From assembly GCA_964343305.1 (NCBI GenBank), contig CAYFJO010000136.1, forward strand, positions 1 to 24,289: DNA of 24,289 bases, given 5' to 3'. Source of the DNA: CAYFJO01 sp964343305. GTDB taxonomy: Bacteria; Planctomycetota; Planctomycetia; Pirellulales; Pirellulaceae. The notes under the pieces were generated by a model. It made no database searches, was not told where the DNA came from, and saw nothing but the letters and a program-made list of their open reading frames with translations. How positions within the stretch are numbered: the stretch's first letter is position 1; the number at the start of each line of letters is the position of its first letter. A program made the translations under genes and the position numbers. Shown here in pieces: positions 1 through 8,443 of this stretch.

Positions 1-29
1 GTACAGATTGACAACAGCCTGCCGAGGTA

Positions 30-3000
30 TTAGGGCGATGGCTTTCTGATCGGCGAGAATCCGATCGAAGTTTCCATCCACGAGCCGCAACTGCATCCGC
101 CGCCGCCTTCGGGCGAAAGCAACATCCCACCGGCGGGAATCGTGCTCAGCCAACAATCGGGACGCAGGCGACTCCATTTCGTTGACTGTCCTGCTTCGCG
201 ATCCCACACCGTTACGGTACTGGCTCGAAAGAAGAGGGCGTTGGCCGAGCAAGCATACGTTCCACAACCACCGCGAGGCATCCGTTGTGGCAATTGTTTG
301 CCCGTATAGAGATCGAGTGCCGTCGGACGAACGTACACTTTGTCGCCCACGATCGCCGGCCGAGACATGTGGCCGCCATGATGCGACGCTTGCCAGGTAA
401 CTGGCGTGGTCCACAACGATTCCCCCGTCGTTGCATTGCGGCCGTTGACTTGATATTTGCCCCCGGTTGACGTCACGCCGACGAGTTTTTCGTTGGAAAA
501 CGCCAGGTAATAGACCACCGTGTCATCGGGAAGTTCGAGCGGTTGTTCCCAAATCGACTCACCCGTCGTCGAATCCAACGCGACCAGATGCAAGTCTTCG
601 TTCAGGTCGGCGAGACTGATGCGGCGCGATTTGTTGTGTTGCGAGCGGTCGATGCGTGACTCGACGAAATAGATGCGACCCGCGCCAATGGTGATCGTTG
701 AGTTCAGCACCAACCGCTTCGAGTGTTTCCAATTCAACTTGCCTGTTTGCTTGTCCAGCGAGAAGAGACTGTCGCTGCAGATCTGGTGCGTTACAGGACC
801 GGTCTTGGCGTCATACCAGCCTTGGCCAGCACCACCCCAGATGTTGGTCCAGGACGATCCTTGCTTGACGGCCGTGCCGATCATCTGCTGGCCGTCACTG
901 GCAAGGTAGCCCCAATCGTATTCAAAAGGTTGCTCCTTGTCGCCGGCCACGTCGATAAACTCTACGACCTGGCCGGTGCGAGCATCGATCTTCCAGCATT
1001 TGTTTCGCACGGCTGCATACACAAAGTCGTCGTCCGAACACCAGTTTCCGCAATCGCGCGGCATATTGAATCGCGATAACTCAGGGATTTCCAACGACCA
1101 CAGCGGTGTGCCGTTGTAGGCGTCGACGGCGATCATGCGACGCCAGCCTTGCAGAAATAGCCGCCCGCCGGTCGACAGCGGTGACGGTTTTCGGTTGCCC
1201 CGATCGGATTGGTAGCGAGGTCCGGGCCGCCCGATCCACTGCACTTCCAGTTCGTCACTTCGCTTGACACCACCCAGCGACTCGCCTCCGTAGGCCGAGT
1301 TGTCCGCACGGCCGTACAGATGCGACCATTCACCCGCACCCGTCAGCCCAGCTTTCTCCAAACGAACCCACTTGCCATCGTTGCCGTCGATTGCCTTGAT
1401 GCGTAGAGTCGTTCCATTTGCCCAGTCAGGGCCGCGCGTGATCATCGCATGGCCGCGTGGCACCAGAATGCGTTCGATCTCGCGGGCGTCAACTACTGCG
1501 TCGCCGCGGGCAAGCATGCGCGTTGAAACGACCAGATTCACGGAGTTTTCGGGCAGTGGCAATTTGTCAATTTGATCCACGTGATGAATGGTCACGCGCT
1601 CGCCGTAAACTCCAGCCGTTTTCAGTCGGTGGCGTGCAGCTTCGACGCGTTCAAGATTCGTGTCAAACCCAATAACGCGCAGTCGCGACTGTTTGGCCAG
1701 CTCATACGCCAAATCTCCATCTCCGCATCCGATGTCGACGCATATCCCGCGATCGACATTGGCTTCGTCCAATATGGCTCGTGCCTTTGCGGACAGTTCA
1801 CTATCGGTTTGACCGGAAACAGTTCCCAGACTGTAGTTGAAAAACGTGTCAAACTGAAATGGTTGCGTTTGCTGATCCTGTCCCTCGACGACTCGATGAA
1901 CGACGTAGTGGTAAACTCGCTTGTGTTTTAGTTGAGTGAGTGCCACCTCGTGTTTCGTTTTCAGCGCCGGATCTGTCACTTGCTGCACTTTGTCATGACG
2001 CCAATAATCGAGAACGGTTGGCGACGGATGCTTTGTGTGCCAGCGAATGACGGCGCGATTTCGTCGATCGAATTGCACCCAGGGGCCGACCGCAAGTCGC
2101 AAGTGGTCGGAGGTCGGTGCAGCAGCGGCGAAGTTCTCCGCTTTTTCGTCGAAGCGTGTTTTGATTTCTTCCGCCGTCAACACCGCCTTGTAGACTCGCG
2201 TTTCGTGCAACATCCCTTTCATCCGATAATGCTCGTTCGTGTCGTGATAGGCACCGATTTCGAAGAATGTTTTGGGCGGGTAATTGATGTCGCCCTTTTG
2301 CGTCTTCGATGTTGCAGAGAGTTCGCCGTTGACGAACAGGTTCATCGTATCGCCGTCGTAAGTGCCGGCAACATGGTACCAACGTTGGGGCTCGAAATCC
2401 GTTGCAGCGGTCATATAAGTCAGCCGGCCATTGCCTTCTTTTCCGGCCACCGCGAAACTGAATCTAGAATTCTCGTAGCCCAGCAACCAGCCTCGTTCGT
2501 AACTGCCGTTGTCTTGAACCGCGCACAGGATGCCGCCCCAACGTTGCGGCTGATCGATTCGCACCCAGGCCTCGGCCGAGATCTGTCTTGTTGGCAAGCC
2601 GACGTTGTTGTGGTCTGCGTCGACCAACACGTTTGTCGTTTGGCCGTTCAGCACCACGCCTTGGTAGTCGCCAATCTTCTGGAGCCGCGTGGGGCCGGAC
2701 ATGGTTGCGTTGTTGGTGCCGGCCAAGTCAATGGCCGATTTTTCCTGAACGTGTGGAGACTGAAAAACCCAGCGTCCGACGAGCCGATCGTCGTCGTCCG
2801 GTTTGATCTGTGCAAGCGAGTCGCTGGCATCTTGCGGTTCATTCGGTTTCGCTTCAGCAGGTCCACTTTGGTCGTAGGCCATGATGGCCCCTGTGTCGGT
2901 GCTAACAAACAAGCGTCCGCCCGCAACGGCCAATCCGTAAGCTTTGCCGTCAACCTGATGCGAGGCGACAAGCTTGCCGCTGGCGGTGTCAAATCCTGCA

Positions 3001-4100
3001 ATTCGATCCTCGCCGCCGATCAGCAATGTGTCGCCGGCTGCGACGAGGCAGTAAGGATAGGGACAATCGGCCGTCCAAAGATGTTTGCGTTTGACGAAAT
3101 CGGACGCAATTAGCGAATCGTCCGTCAGCATGTAGGACATGTCACCGACCACAACGATCGCACTGCCACTTTTGTACGTAGCGATTGGTGCTCGCGTCTT
3201 ACTGTTTGAACTGGCAATTCCACCGAGCCTTGAGTCGGCCCCTGAACCGTGAAAGATATGTTCACTGGTCAACACCACGAAACAGCCTCCACCTCCTTTG
3301 AGGCTTCCCAGGCTCGTGCCGTCCGTCCGCTTGAACAATCGCGGAGCGACGCGGCCTTGTGGCACGATCAACATTTCAGGCGACGCGGCCAAGGGGCCTT
3401 CAAGCGTCAGCCCGTTGAGCACTTTGACGTAGCGCCCGTCCCCATCGGTCCGCCCAGTCTTGGCGTCGACTGCGCAAAGATACGATTCTTTCCACGGCAA
3501 AAGCGAGTTCGCAAAGTAGGCAATCCCGCCGTCGACCAAAACACCCGTCCGACACGGCCAGCGGGAAATCAACCGGCCGTCGTTCAACACGTGCTGCTCT
3601 TTTGCGACCGGAGTAAACTTCCATTTCAGCGTGCCGCTGAACGAGTCCAGGCAATACGCGTATCCATCATCAGAACCGAAAAATATGCAGCCATCGACAA
3701 CTGCCGGAGCGATACGCACTGGCCCATCCGTGGCAAACGACCAAAGTTCTTTGCCCGTCGACGCGTCAAGACAATGCACGCTGTCGTCGACCGAGGAACC
3801 AAAATACACACGCCCTTTTGCGACAACCGGATGAAACACCGCGTCATAGTCACGCATCGACGGCAGGCCTTGCAGATTGCGATAGGCATCGCGTTTTGCC
3901 GGTCCCGCCCAAGCAGGTCGTGGCGGATGCGGAGATCGCCAGGTCCATCGCACAGAAAGTTTGGCGGCGTTCACCTGTTCGTCCGTATGCCCGCCACGGC
4001 GAAGATCACGGCGATACTCCGGCCAGTCGCCTGCAATGGCGCCGCTTGCAATCGCAAGACACACAACGAGCAGAAAGTGAAGTCGAATGGTGTTTGTCAT
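30..4100 (-). CDS. Exported chimera: PQQ-like propeller, LamG, methyltransferase, second PQQ-like propeller
   Basis: A 1356-aa protein with an ATG start and a signal peptide (hydrophobic residues 9-19, likely cleavage after A21-I22-A23). Residues ~25-420 look like a PQQ-type beta-propeller, opening with a DWPEYRRD motif and repeated 'D..tGk..W' blades. Residues ~440-655 are a LamG/concanavalin-like domain (EAWVRI, WYHVAGTYDG, LFVNGEL). Residues ~665-770 resemble a fibronectin-III or phosphatase-N domain. Residues ~780-900 are a class I SAM methyltransferase fold with motif I VDIGCGDGD (D789 to D796) and an acidic beta2 end (GFDTN). Residues ~930-1356 form a second propeller (LYGRADNSAYGG, then 'D..tG...W' blades). 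The cofactor is not established, because many such propellers in planctomycetes bind no PQQ. Substrate and function are unknown. A methyltransferase between exported domains is odd, since SAM is cytosolic. The gene is divergent from the deacetylase gene and looks monocistronic here. Confidence 0.85.
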   Translation of the reverse strand: MTNTIRLHFLLVVCLAIASGAIAGDWPEYRRDLRRGGHTDEQVNAAKLSVRWTWRSPHPPRPAWAGPAKRDAYRNLQGLPSMRDYDAVFHPVVAKGRVYFGSSVDDSVHCLDASTGKELWSFATDGPVRIAPAVVDGCIFFGSDDGYAYCLDSFSGTLKWKFTPVAKEQHVLNDGRLISRWPCRTGVLVDGGIAYFANSLLPWKESYLCAVDAKTGRTDGDGRYVKVLNGLTLEGPLAASPEMLIVPQGRVAPRLFKRTDGTSLGSLKGGGGCFVVLTSEHIFHGSGADSRLGGIASSNSKTRAPIATYKSGSAIVVVGDMSYMLTDDSLIASDFVKRKHLWTADCPYPYCLVAAGDTLLIGGEDRIAGFDTASGKLVASHQVDGKAYGLAVAGGRLFVSTDTGAIMAYDQSGPAEAKPNEPQDASDSLAQIKPDDDDRLVGRWVFQSPHVQEKSAIDLAGTNNATMSGPTRLQKIGDYQGVVLNGQTTNVLVDADHNNVGLPTRQISAEAWVRIDQPQRWGGILCAVQDNGSYERGWLLGYENSRFSFAVAGKEGNGRLTYMTAATDFEPQRWYHVAGTYDGDTMNLFVNGELSATSKTQKGDINYPPKTFFEIGAYHDTNEHYRMKGMLHETRVYKAVLTAEEIKTRFDEKAENFAAAAPTSDHLRLAVGPWVQFDRRNRAVIRWHTKHPSPTVLDYWRHDKVQQVTDPALKTKHEVALTQLKHKRVYHYVVHRVVEGQDQQTQPFQFDTFFNYSLGTVSGQTDSELSAKARAILDEANVDRGICVDIGCGDGDLAYELAKQSRLRVIGFDTNLERVEAARHRLKTAGVYGERVTIHHVDQIDKLPLPENSVNLVVSTRMLARGDAVVDAREIERILVPRGHAMITRGPDWANGTTLRIKAIDGNDGKWVRLEKAGLTGAGEWSHLYGRADNSAYGGESLGGVKRSDELEVQWIGRPGPRYQSDRGNRKPSPLSTGGRLFLQGWRRMIAVDAYNGTPLWSLEIPELSRFNMPRDCGNWCSDDDFVYAAVRNKCWKIDARTGQVVEFIDVAGDKEQPFEYDWGYLASDGQQMIGTAVKQGSSWTNIWGGAGQGWYDAKTGPVTHQICSDSLFSLDKQTGKLNWKHSKRLVLNSTITIGAGRIYFVESRIDRSQHNKSRRISLADLNEDLHLVALDSTTGESIWEQPLELPDDTVVYYLAFSNEKLVGVTSTGGKYQVNGRNATTGESLWTTPVTWQASHHGGHMSRPAIVGDKVYVRPTALDLYTGKQLPQRMPRGGCGTYACSANALFFRASTVTVWDREAGQSTKWSRLRPDCWLSTIPAGGMLLSPEGGGGCSCGSWMETSIGFSPIRKPSP

Positions 4101-4133
4101 GATTCGTGTAGACCTAAATAAATGAGCAAATCC

Positions 4134-4162
4134 TCGACGAGAACGATTGTCTAGTTTATAAC
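4134..4162 (+). promoter_or_regulatory. Weak candidate sigma70-type promoter for the PIG-L gene
   Basis: In the 128-bp divergent gap, TCGACG (4134-4139, 4 of 6 to TTGACA) and TATAAC (4157-4162, 5 of 6 to TATAAT) are 17 bp apart and end about 66 bp before the ATG at 4229. This is a by-eye match only. Planctomycete promoters are poorly described, so the call is tentative. Confidence 0.25.
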
Positions 4163-4214
4163 AACCACTCGACCTTCATGCGAGAAGAATCTTCAGTCTA
4201 CGCAAAACGCGAAC

Positions 4215-4218
4215 GAGG
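4215..4218 (+). promoter_or_regulatory. Ribosome binding site deciding the PIG-L start
   Basis: GAGG lies 10 nt before the ATG at 4229. The upstream in-frame ATG at 4178 has no purine-rich site before it and would add 17 charged residues outside the fold. The ATG at 4229 is therefore preferred. Confidence 0.5.
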
Positions 4219-4228
4219 CGACCGCATC

Positions 4229-4921
4229 ATGGCAAGTACGATTTTGGGTATCGGTGCCCACTATGACGACTGTGTGTTCGGCATTCCCGGCGTTTTGCTC
4301 AGCGCCGTGCGCAAGAATCATCGCGTTGTCATTTTGTCTCTGATCGGGGACTACGAGAATTGGAAACCCGTGCGGGGGCGTGCCAAGGAACTTGTTGACG
4401 ACACCGTCCAACTTTGCAAGGAGTATGGCGTCGAGCATCGTTTCCTCGACTTTGCTTCGATGAACTTTGACGTCAACGACGAGACCAAGCGTGCCGTCAG
4501 CCAGGCCGTCGCGGACATCGGCGCGGATGTCGCGTTTCATCTGTGGCCGGACGATTCGCACACAGATCATGAAGTTGCTTCGCGTTTGAGCAAGATCGCT
4601 TTGCGCCACGGCGATCGGATGCTGGAGCCGGGCACGCCATTCAAACGGCCCCGGCGAATCTATCAATACGATAATGGGCCACGGCACACGATCGGATTCG
4701 AGCCGGACACGTTTGTTGACGTCAGCGACGATTGGCCACGAGCCATCGAGTGGCTGGGTCGATTAATGTCGCTGGTTCGCAAAGAAAAGTATGACCCCAC
4801 GGAATTGGACGGCTCACAGCGGGCGAAAGAGTCCTTGGCTCGCTACCGAGGATCCACCTGCGGCGTCACTTACGCGGAGGCCTTCCGATCAGGAAACACC
4901 TACGCCCAGGACATCCTCTAA
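4229..4921 (+). CDS. PIG-L (LmbE-like) family deacetylase
   Basis: A 230-aa protein (from ATG 4229) of the PIG-L/LmbE zinc-dependent N-deacetylase family. The family removes acetyl groups from N-acetylglucosamine-type substrates such as GlcNAc-PI, GlcNAc-inositol or bacillithiol/mycothiol precursors. The N-terminal strand and metal motif read GIGAHYDDC (H11, D13, D14), where the family usually has AHPDDE. Pro is replaced by Tyr and Glu by Cys, but the His and both Asp residues expected to bind zinc and act as general base remain. A second metal-site motif, HTDHE, lies near residue 110. Length is normal and no signal peptide is seen, so it is probably cytosolic. The substrate cannot be told. 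The gene is convergent with the thioesterase gene; the stops are 18 bp apart. Confidence 0.8.
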   Translation: MASTILGIGAHYDDCVFGIPGVLLSAVRKNHRVVILSLIGDYENWKPVRGRAKELVDDTVQLCKEYGVEHRFLDFASMNFDVNDETKRAVSQAVADIGADVAFHLWPDDSHTDHEVASRLSKIALRHGDRMLEPGTPFKRPRRIYQYDNGPRHTIGFEPDTFVDVSDDWPRAIEWLGRLMSLVRKEKYDPTELDGSQRAKESLARYRGSTCGVTYAEAFRSGNTYAQDIL

Positions 4922-4939
4922 AAAGGACGAACGGCGGAT

Positions 4940-5365
4940 TTACGGTTCCGATTCGACGGGTACTAATTCAAACGCGTCACGAAGTTCGGCGGGCACGCGG
5001 CGCGGTACACGATGTTCGCTGCCGATAAATGCCCAATTCGTTTCCGCGACCGCAAGCACAACGTTGTCCTCCGCTCGAATCGCCTTGTATTTTCGCAGCG
5101 ATTGGATCTTCTTGAAATTGGAGACCCACGTCAGCACGATGACGTTTTGGCCGACAAACGCCGGTTGCAAATACTCGATTTTGTGGGAGCGAACTACCCA
5201 GGCACTGCCAGCTTCCTTGTAGCGCTGCGCGTCCCAACCCTGGGCCTTGGAATGGGCCACGGCCGCCGACTGCATCCATTCTAAATAGGCGAGGTTACTG
5301 ACATGCCCTTGTTCATCGACGTCCGAGGCACTCACCGTATGGGCATGTTCGTAGATGGCTGGCAT
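4940..5365 (-). CDS. Hot-dog fold acyl-CoA thioesterase (4HBT / YbgC-like)
   Basis: A 141-aa single hot-dog domain. The N-terminal signature is D15-V-D17-E-Q-G-H-V-S-N-L-A-Y, which matches the YbgC/4HBT pattern 'D.D..GHvnN..Y'. The Asp in this motif is the usual catalytic acid for acyl-CoA thioester hydrolysis. The next segment (WVVRSHKIEYLQPAFVGQ) is the typical central strand and turn. The protein is cytosolic and the acyl substrate is unknown. The ATG at 5365 lacks a clear Shine-Dalgarno site, but the homologous region starts within a few residues, so the start is credible. It lies 56 bp downstream of the receiver/GGDEF/CBS gene on the same strand, so co-transcription is possible though no functional link is obvious. 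Confidence 0.85.
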   Translation of the reverse strand: MPAIYEHAHTVSASDVDEQGHVSNLAYLEWMQSAAVAHSKAQGWDAQRYKEAGSAWVVRSHKIEYLQPAFVGQNVIVLTWVSNFKKIQSLRKYKAIRAEDNVVLAVAETNWAFIGSEHRVPRRVPAELRDAFELVPVESEP

Positions 5366-5421
5366 CGAAAAAAACTGATCCCGGAAGTTCGCGACGGGCC
5401 GCTGAAAGAAACCGCTATTGT

Positions 5422-6828
5422 CTAACGCTCTTCAGCCACGAGCAAGTACCGACTGCTTGACGTGAGTCGCTGCTCGGTAGCAAACGTATCGAGCGAAGCC
5501 GGTTGGCTCAATGCAGCCAACTCGTCGCGAGTCACAAAGCCGGTTGGACGGCCATTGCGGACTACGAACAACACGGGGCTCACGTCACCCACAAAGTATG
5601 CCGTCAACTCGGCGAAGCAAGCACTTTCATCGAGCGTGGAGGTATCCAGATTCATCACTTCCTCGACACGAACTGGTGGCGGATCATCCGTTGAGGCGGG
5701 TGCTCCTTCGATTTCACGTACGGCGTCACAATGGACCGAGCCGATCAGTTTCCCGTCGGCGCCGACCACCGGCAACATCAGAAGCGTGGTTCGCTGGAAC
5801 AATGCCAGGGCCAATTCGATGGAATCCTCGGCGTGCAACATCACCGTGCAGGACGTCATTACATCGCGCGCCAGCGTTTGCTCGAACAACCGGCCGGGCG
5901 CCGACAGATCGGACCAGGCTGACTCCTCAAATTCGAATTCACCGGCGCTGACCACACAGCCTCGTCCCGACGTCTTGGCTTGTCGCAGTGCCGTTGTTGC
6001 TTGTTGAAACACATGGTGAACGTCGTTGTTTTGCTCATCAGCCACCGCGACCCCGGAACTGACCGTCAATGCGATCGACTGTCCCGCGAGTGCCCAATCG
6101 AAGTCGCTGACTTGCGTACAAACGCGTTTGGCCCAGGCGACGGCTTGATCAAGGTATTGTCCGGTCAACACGACTGCGAACCGGTTGCCCTCAACGTGTC
6201 CCACCAGCACTTGTTCTGTGTGAAATTCCTGCAGCCGTTTCGCGAATTGCCGCAAGAGTTCGTCCGCGTTTTGGTCACCGTACTGACGAGCAACACGATG
6301 AAAGTAATCGATGTCCAACAAGATGCACGCCGTGGGTTTTCCGGACGGGCTTTCACGCCGCGCGCCCAGTTTCTCCAGCACAGCCATGACCCCGGGCAGT
6401 TCCGTGAACGGATCGACGTGGGCTTGGCGCAACACACGTCGATTGTGTTCCAATGACTTCGCTCCGGCTCGCATTCGGGCCAGCAACTCGCCGTGAACAA
6501 TCGGCTTTGCCAGGAAGTCGTCAAATCCCACCGACAAAGCCTCGGTCAGGTTCCGCGTGTCCGGACGATCGACCAACAACAGGAAGTGCGGCCGGTTTTG
6601 AGGGAATCGCTGCGACGCGATGCCACACAACTCGAAGGCTCCTTGCGCCTTCATATGCTCGTCGATGAGGACGAAATCCGGACGGCGGCAATCCATCGCG
6701 GTCAACGCCATGCTGGTCTCGGCAGCTTCCAGCGTCTTGTAACCAAACGCCTGCAGGAAACGTGACAACAGCCGCAACATAGCACGATCAGTTGTGACGA
6801 TTAACGCGGTGAGTGAGTTGTCCGGCAT
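5422..6828 (-). CDS. Receiver + degenerate GGDEF + CBS-pair signalling protein
   Basis: A 468-aa cytosolic protein with three modules. Residues ~7-120 are a response-regulator receiver with phospho-acceptor D56 (LIDEHM) and K108 (LAKPI). Its acidic pocket has only one Asp (D14), and the usual Thr/Ser position is replaced (LLLVDRP), so phosphorylation is uncertain. Residues ~135-300 are a GGDEF fold: DIDYFHRV at 172-179 keeps the first metal site, but the signature loop is EGNRF (213-217) instead of GGDEF, so cyclase activity is probably lost. Residues ~315-440 are two CBS motifs (DVMTSCTV, EEVMNLDT), which usually bind adenosyl ligands. The ATG at 6828 has GAGG 7 nt upstream and beats the TTG at 6846. 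The gene is divergent from the FHA-kinase operon and may sense an adenine nucleotide for it; that link is inference. Confidence 0.85.
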   Translation of the reverse strand: MPDNSLTALIVTTDRAMLRLLSRFLQAFGYKTLEAAETSMALTAMDCRRPDFVLIDEHMKAQGAFELCGIASQRFPQNRPHFLLLVDRPDTRNLTEALSVGFDDFLAKPIVHGELLARMRAGAKSLEHNRRVLRQAHVDPFTELPGVMAVLEKLGARRESPSGKPTACILLDIDYFHRVARQYGDQNADELLRQFAKRLQEFHTEQVLVGHVEGNRFAVVLTGQYLDQAVAWAKRVCTQVSDFDWALAGQSIALTVSSGVAVADEQNNDVHHVFQQATTALRQAKTSGRGCVVSAGEFEFEESAWSDLSAPGRLFEQTLARDVMTSCTVMLHAEDSIELALALFQRTTLLMLPVVGADGKLIGSVHCDAVREIEGAPASTDDPPPVRVEEVMNLDTSTLDESACFAELTAYFVGDVSPVLFVVRNGRPTGFVTRDELAALSQPASLDTFATEQRLTSSSRYLLVAEER

Positions 6829-6835
6829 GTCCTCG

Positions 6836-6839
6836 CCTC
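6836..6839 (-). promoter_or_regulatory. Ribosome binding site deciding the receiver/GGDEF/CBS start
   Basis: On the minus strand GAGG sits 7 nt before the ATG at 6828. A second GAGG is only 2 nt before it. The longer frame beginning with TTG at 6846 has no comparable site, and its extra residues are not part of the receiver fold. Confidence 0.5.
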
Positions 6840-7017
6840 GTCTCAAGGCAATCGCAGCGCTGAGATACCAAAGCCCGCTGACTCTGAGCCAATCTCGTGA
6901 TTTCTTGCCCCACGCCTAGCCCGGATTATTCATGAACTGCCGTCCAAACGACGTAATGTTCTCTGTGAAAAGGAGTTGCGGCTATCTTGCCTAAAACACC
7001 GCGCAAATTCGAATCCA

Positions 7018-7081
7018 CACTAACCCGACGCGCAAGCGAGGGGCGACGTCCAGGACCTTTCACTTGCGCGTCGGGTTAGTG
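7018..7081. repeat. Long near-perfect inverted repeat (22-bp arms)
   Basis: The left arm (7018-7039) and right arm (7060-7081) are reverse complements at 21 of 22 positions, the exception being a C/A mismatch at 7037/7062. They flank a 20-nt loop. The shared core is ACTAACCCGACGCGCAAG. No T-run follows on either strand, so this is not a classic intrinsic terminator. It could be a dispersed palindromic repeat or miniature element, a transcript-processing hairpin, or a binding site for a dimeric regulator between the divergent genes. Confidence 0.8.
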
Positions 7082-7264
7082 AGTAATCCACGCCTAGGCA
7101 ACTGTACGACACGATCCAATCGAATGCATCTCGACGATCGCGAATCCATCTGAACACGAAACTAAATGCTATGTTTTTACGCATCCATGCGGACGGACGG
7201 ATGATGTGCGCCCACACAATCAATACAGACGGACAAATCGTTCATAAAACGAAGGTCGGAAACG

Positions 7265-8413
7265 ATGCAAGTCGAGACGCCAATCGAACGCCAGACGACG
7301 CCGTGGCTGGAGTACTTTCCCGTCGCCAGCGGCGAAATGACCAAGTTACCGCTCGACGCGTGTCCGCTGACGATCGGTCGATGTGAATCTTGCGAGATCG
7401 TCATCGACTCGGCCCGTATCTCCCGCCGGCATGCGGAGATCGAATGTCGCAACGGGCAGTATCTTCTGAAAGACCTGCAGAGTACCAACGGGACGTGCCT
7501 CAATGGCCGGCCGATCAGCGAAGAGCCGCTTCACGACGGCGATATGATCTGTGTCGCTGATTCGGAATTGAACTTCTGCCATCGTTCGGCGGATTCGCGC
7601 GGAGGCGACGCGGCCCCGGCGATGACAATTCCGCAGGAGAATGCTCGCCAAGCGTCTCGAAGTTTGGTTCGGGCGGTTCGCCGAGCTCAGCAAACGCTGG
7701 TCGGCGGCGGACTGCGGACCAAGGTCGCTACGATCATCGACCTCAAAGCTCGCAGGCCGGTGGTGTACGAAGTTGCGGGCGTCGCGGCGAGCTTCAGCCA
7801 TGAGATTTCGAACGGCGAACAACAGTTCATCAAGCTGGACTGCCCTGCGATGACACGCACTCGACAACAGAACCGTTTGTTGGGAGTGGAACATGCCCAG
7901 CGCTTGGCCGGCAGCGACAAAATCATCGTCAACATCGAGACCTCGGAGATCGACGAATGCACGACGATCGAAGGTCTTGTGCGATTGCGCGACAACTTAG
8001 GCAACAAAACTCGGTTGTACGTCGCGATTCCCGATCGGGCGGTCAGTGAAGATTCGCAGTTCGACGGCTTTGTTGACGAGCTTCGCCAGCACAAGTTGGG
8101 TGTCGTGTTTGACGGTTTCGTCGGTGGAACGAACCAACTGAGAGATCGATGCAGGTTTCGTCCTGACTTTGTGAAGCTGGCACCTTCGATGGCCGCCGGT
8201 TTGGAGAGGAATGCGGACAAACAAGAGCGACTTCGTGACCTGGTGCTCACGGGGGATCAGCACCAGTGTACGATCGTTGCCACCAACATCGAGACAGATC
8301 AGCAGGCCCAGCATTGCCTGGAAGCAGGCTGCATCTTGGCGCAAGGGCCTTTCGCCAAAACCGCCGAAGGACGAAGCAAACACGACGTCACCAAAGATCC
8401 GTTGATTCATTAG
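7265..8413 (+). CDS. FHA domain + degenerate EAL domain protein
   Basis: A 382-aa cytosolic protein. Residues ~16-105 form an FHA domain with all phosphothreonine-reading residues visible: GR at 38-39, SRRH at 53-56 and STNG at 73-76. Residues ~150-370 match the EAL phosphodiesterase fold in outline: IIDLKARRPVVYEVAG for the strand carrying EAL, VFDGFVGG for DDFG.G, DFVKLAP for the KxD motif, and ATNIET...AQGPFAK for AeGVET...QGy. Key catalytic residues are missing: the second Asp of DDF is Gly284, Asp of KxD is Ala306 and Glu of AEGVET is Thr. c-di-GMP hydrolysis is therefore unlikely, and binding or scaffolding remains possible. GAAGG 9 nt upstream supports the ATG. The stop is 30 bp before the kinase start, which strongly suggests one operon and a kinase-reader pair. 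Confidence 0.85.
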   Translation: MQVETPIERQTTPWLEYFPVASGEMTKLPLDACPLTIGRCESCEIVIDSARISRRHAEIECRNGQYLLKDLQSTNGTCLNGRPISEEPLHDGDMICVADSELNFCHRSADSRGGDAAPAMTIPQENARQASRSLVRAVRRAQQTLVGGGLRTKVATIIDLKARRPVVYEVAGVAASFSHEISNGEQQFIKLDCPAMTRTRQQNRLLGVEHAQRLAGSDKIIVNIETSEIDECTTIEGLVRLRDNLGNKTRLYVAIPDRAVSEDSQFDGFVDELRQHKLGVVFDGFVGGTNQLRDRCRFRPDFVKLAPSMAAGLERNADKQERLRDLVLTGDQHQCTIVATNIETDQQAQHCLEAGCILAQGPFAKTAEGRSKHDVTKDPLIH

Positions 8414-8428
8414 ACACATCCCTATAAC

Positions 8429-8433
8429 GAGAG
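8429..8433 (+). promoter_or_regulatory. Ribosome binding site deciding the kinase start
   Basis: GAGAG is 10 nt before the GTG at 8444 but only 1 nt before the in-frame TTG at 8435, which is too close. GTG at 8444 is therefore the better start. The difference is three residues. Confidence 0.4.
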
Positions 8434-8443
8434 ATTGAGAATC

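Larger units (their letters stand above)
6829..7264. other. Divergent intergenic region, 436 bp
   Basis: This gap separates the receiver/GGDEF/CBS gene (minus) from the FHA-kinase operon (plus), so it should hold promoters for both directions. I find no convincing -35/-10 pair for either. It contains the long palindrome at 7018-7081. Short open frames here overlap neighbouring genes, have no codon signature or ribosome binding site, and are not called. Confidence 0.6.

Noticed and set aside
1..29. Partial gene at the left edge
   Set aside because: Only 29 bases remain after the propeller stop codon; nothing can be supported.
1932..3113. 393-aa open frame on the plus strand
   Set aside because: It lies fully inside the exported propeller gene on the opposite strand; the translation has no domain pattern and is explained by codon bias.
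3249..4121. 290-aa open frame on the plus strand
   Set aside because: Antisense to the same propeller gene and rich in Arg/Pro without motifs, typical of a shadow frame.
6911..6936. TAGCCCGGATTATTCATGA as a known repeat or promoter element
   Set aside because: It looked familiar, but it is a single copy here with no internal symmetry to support a call.
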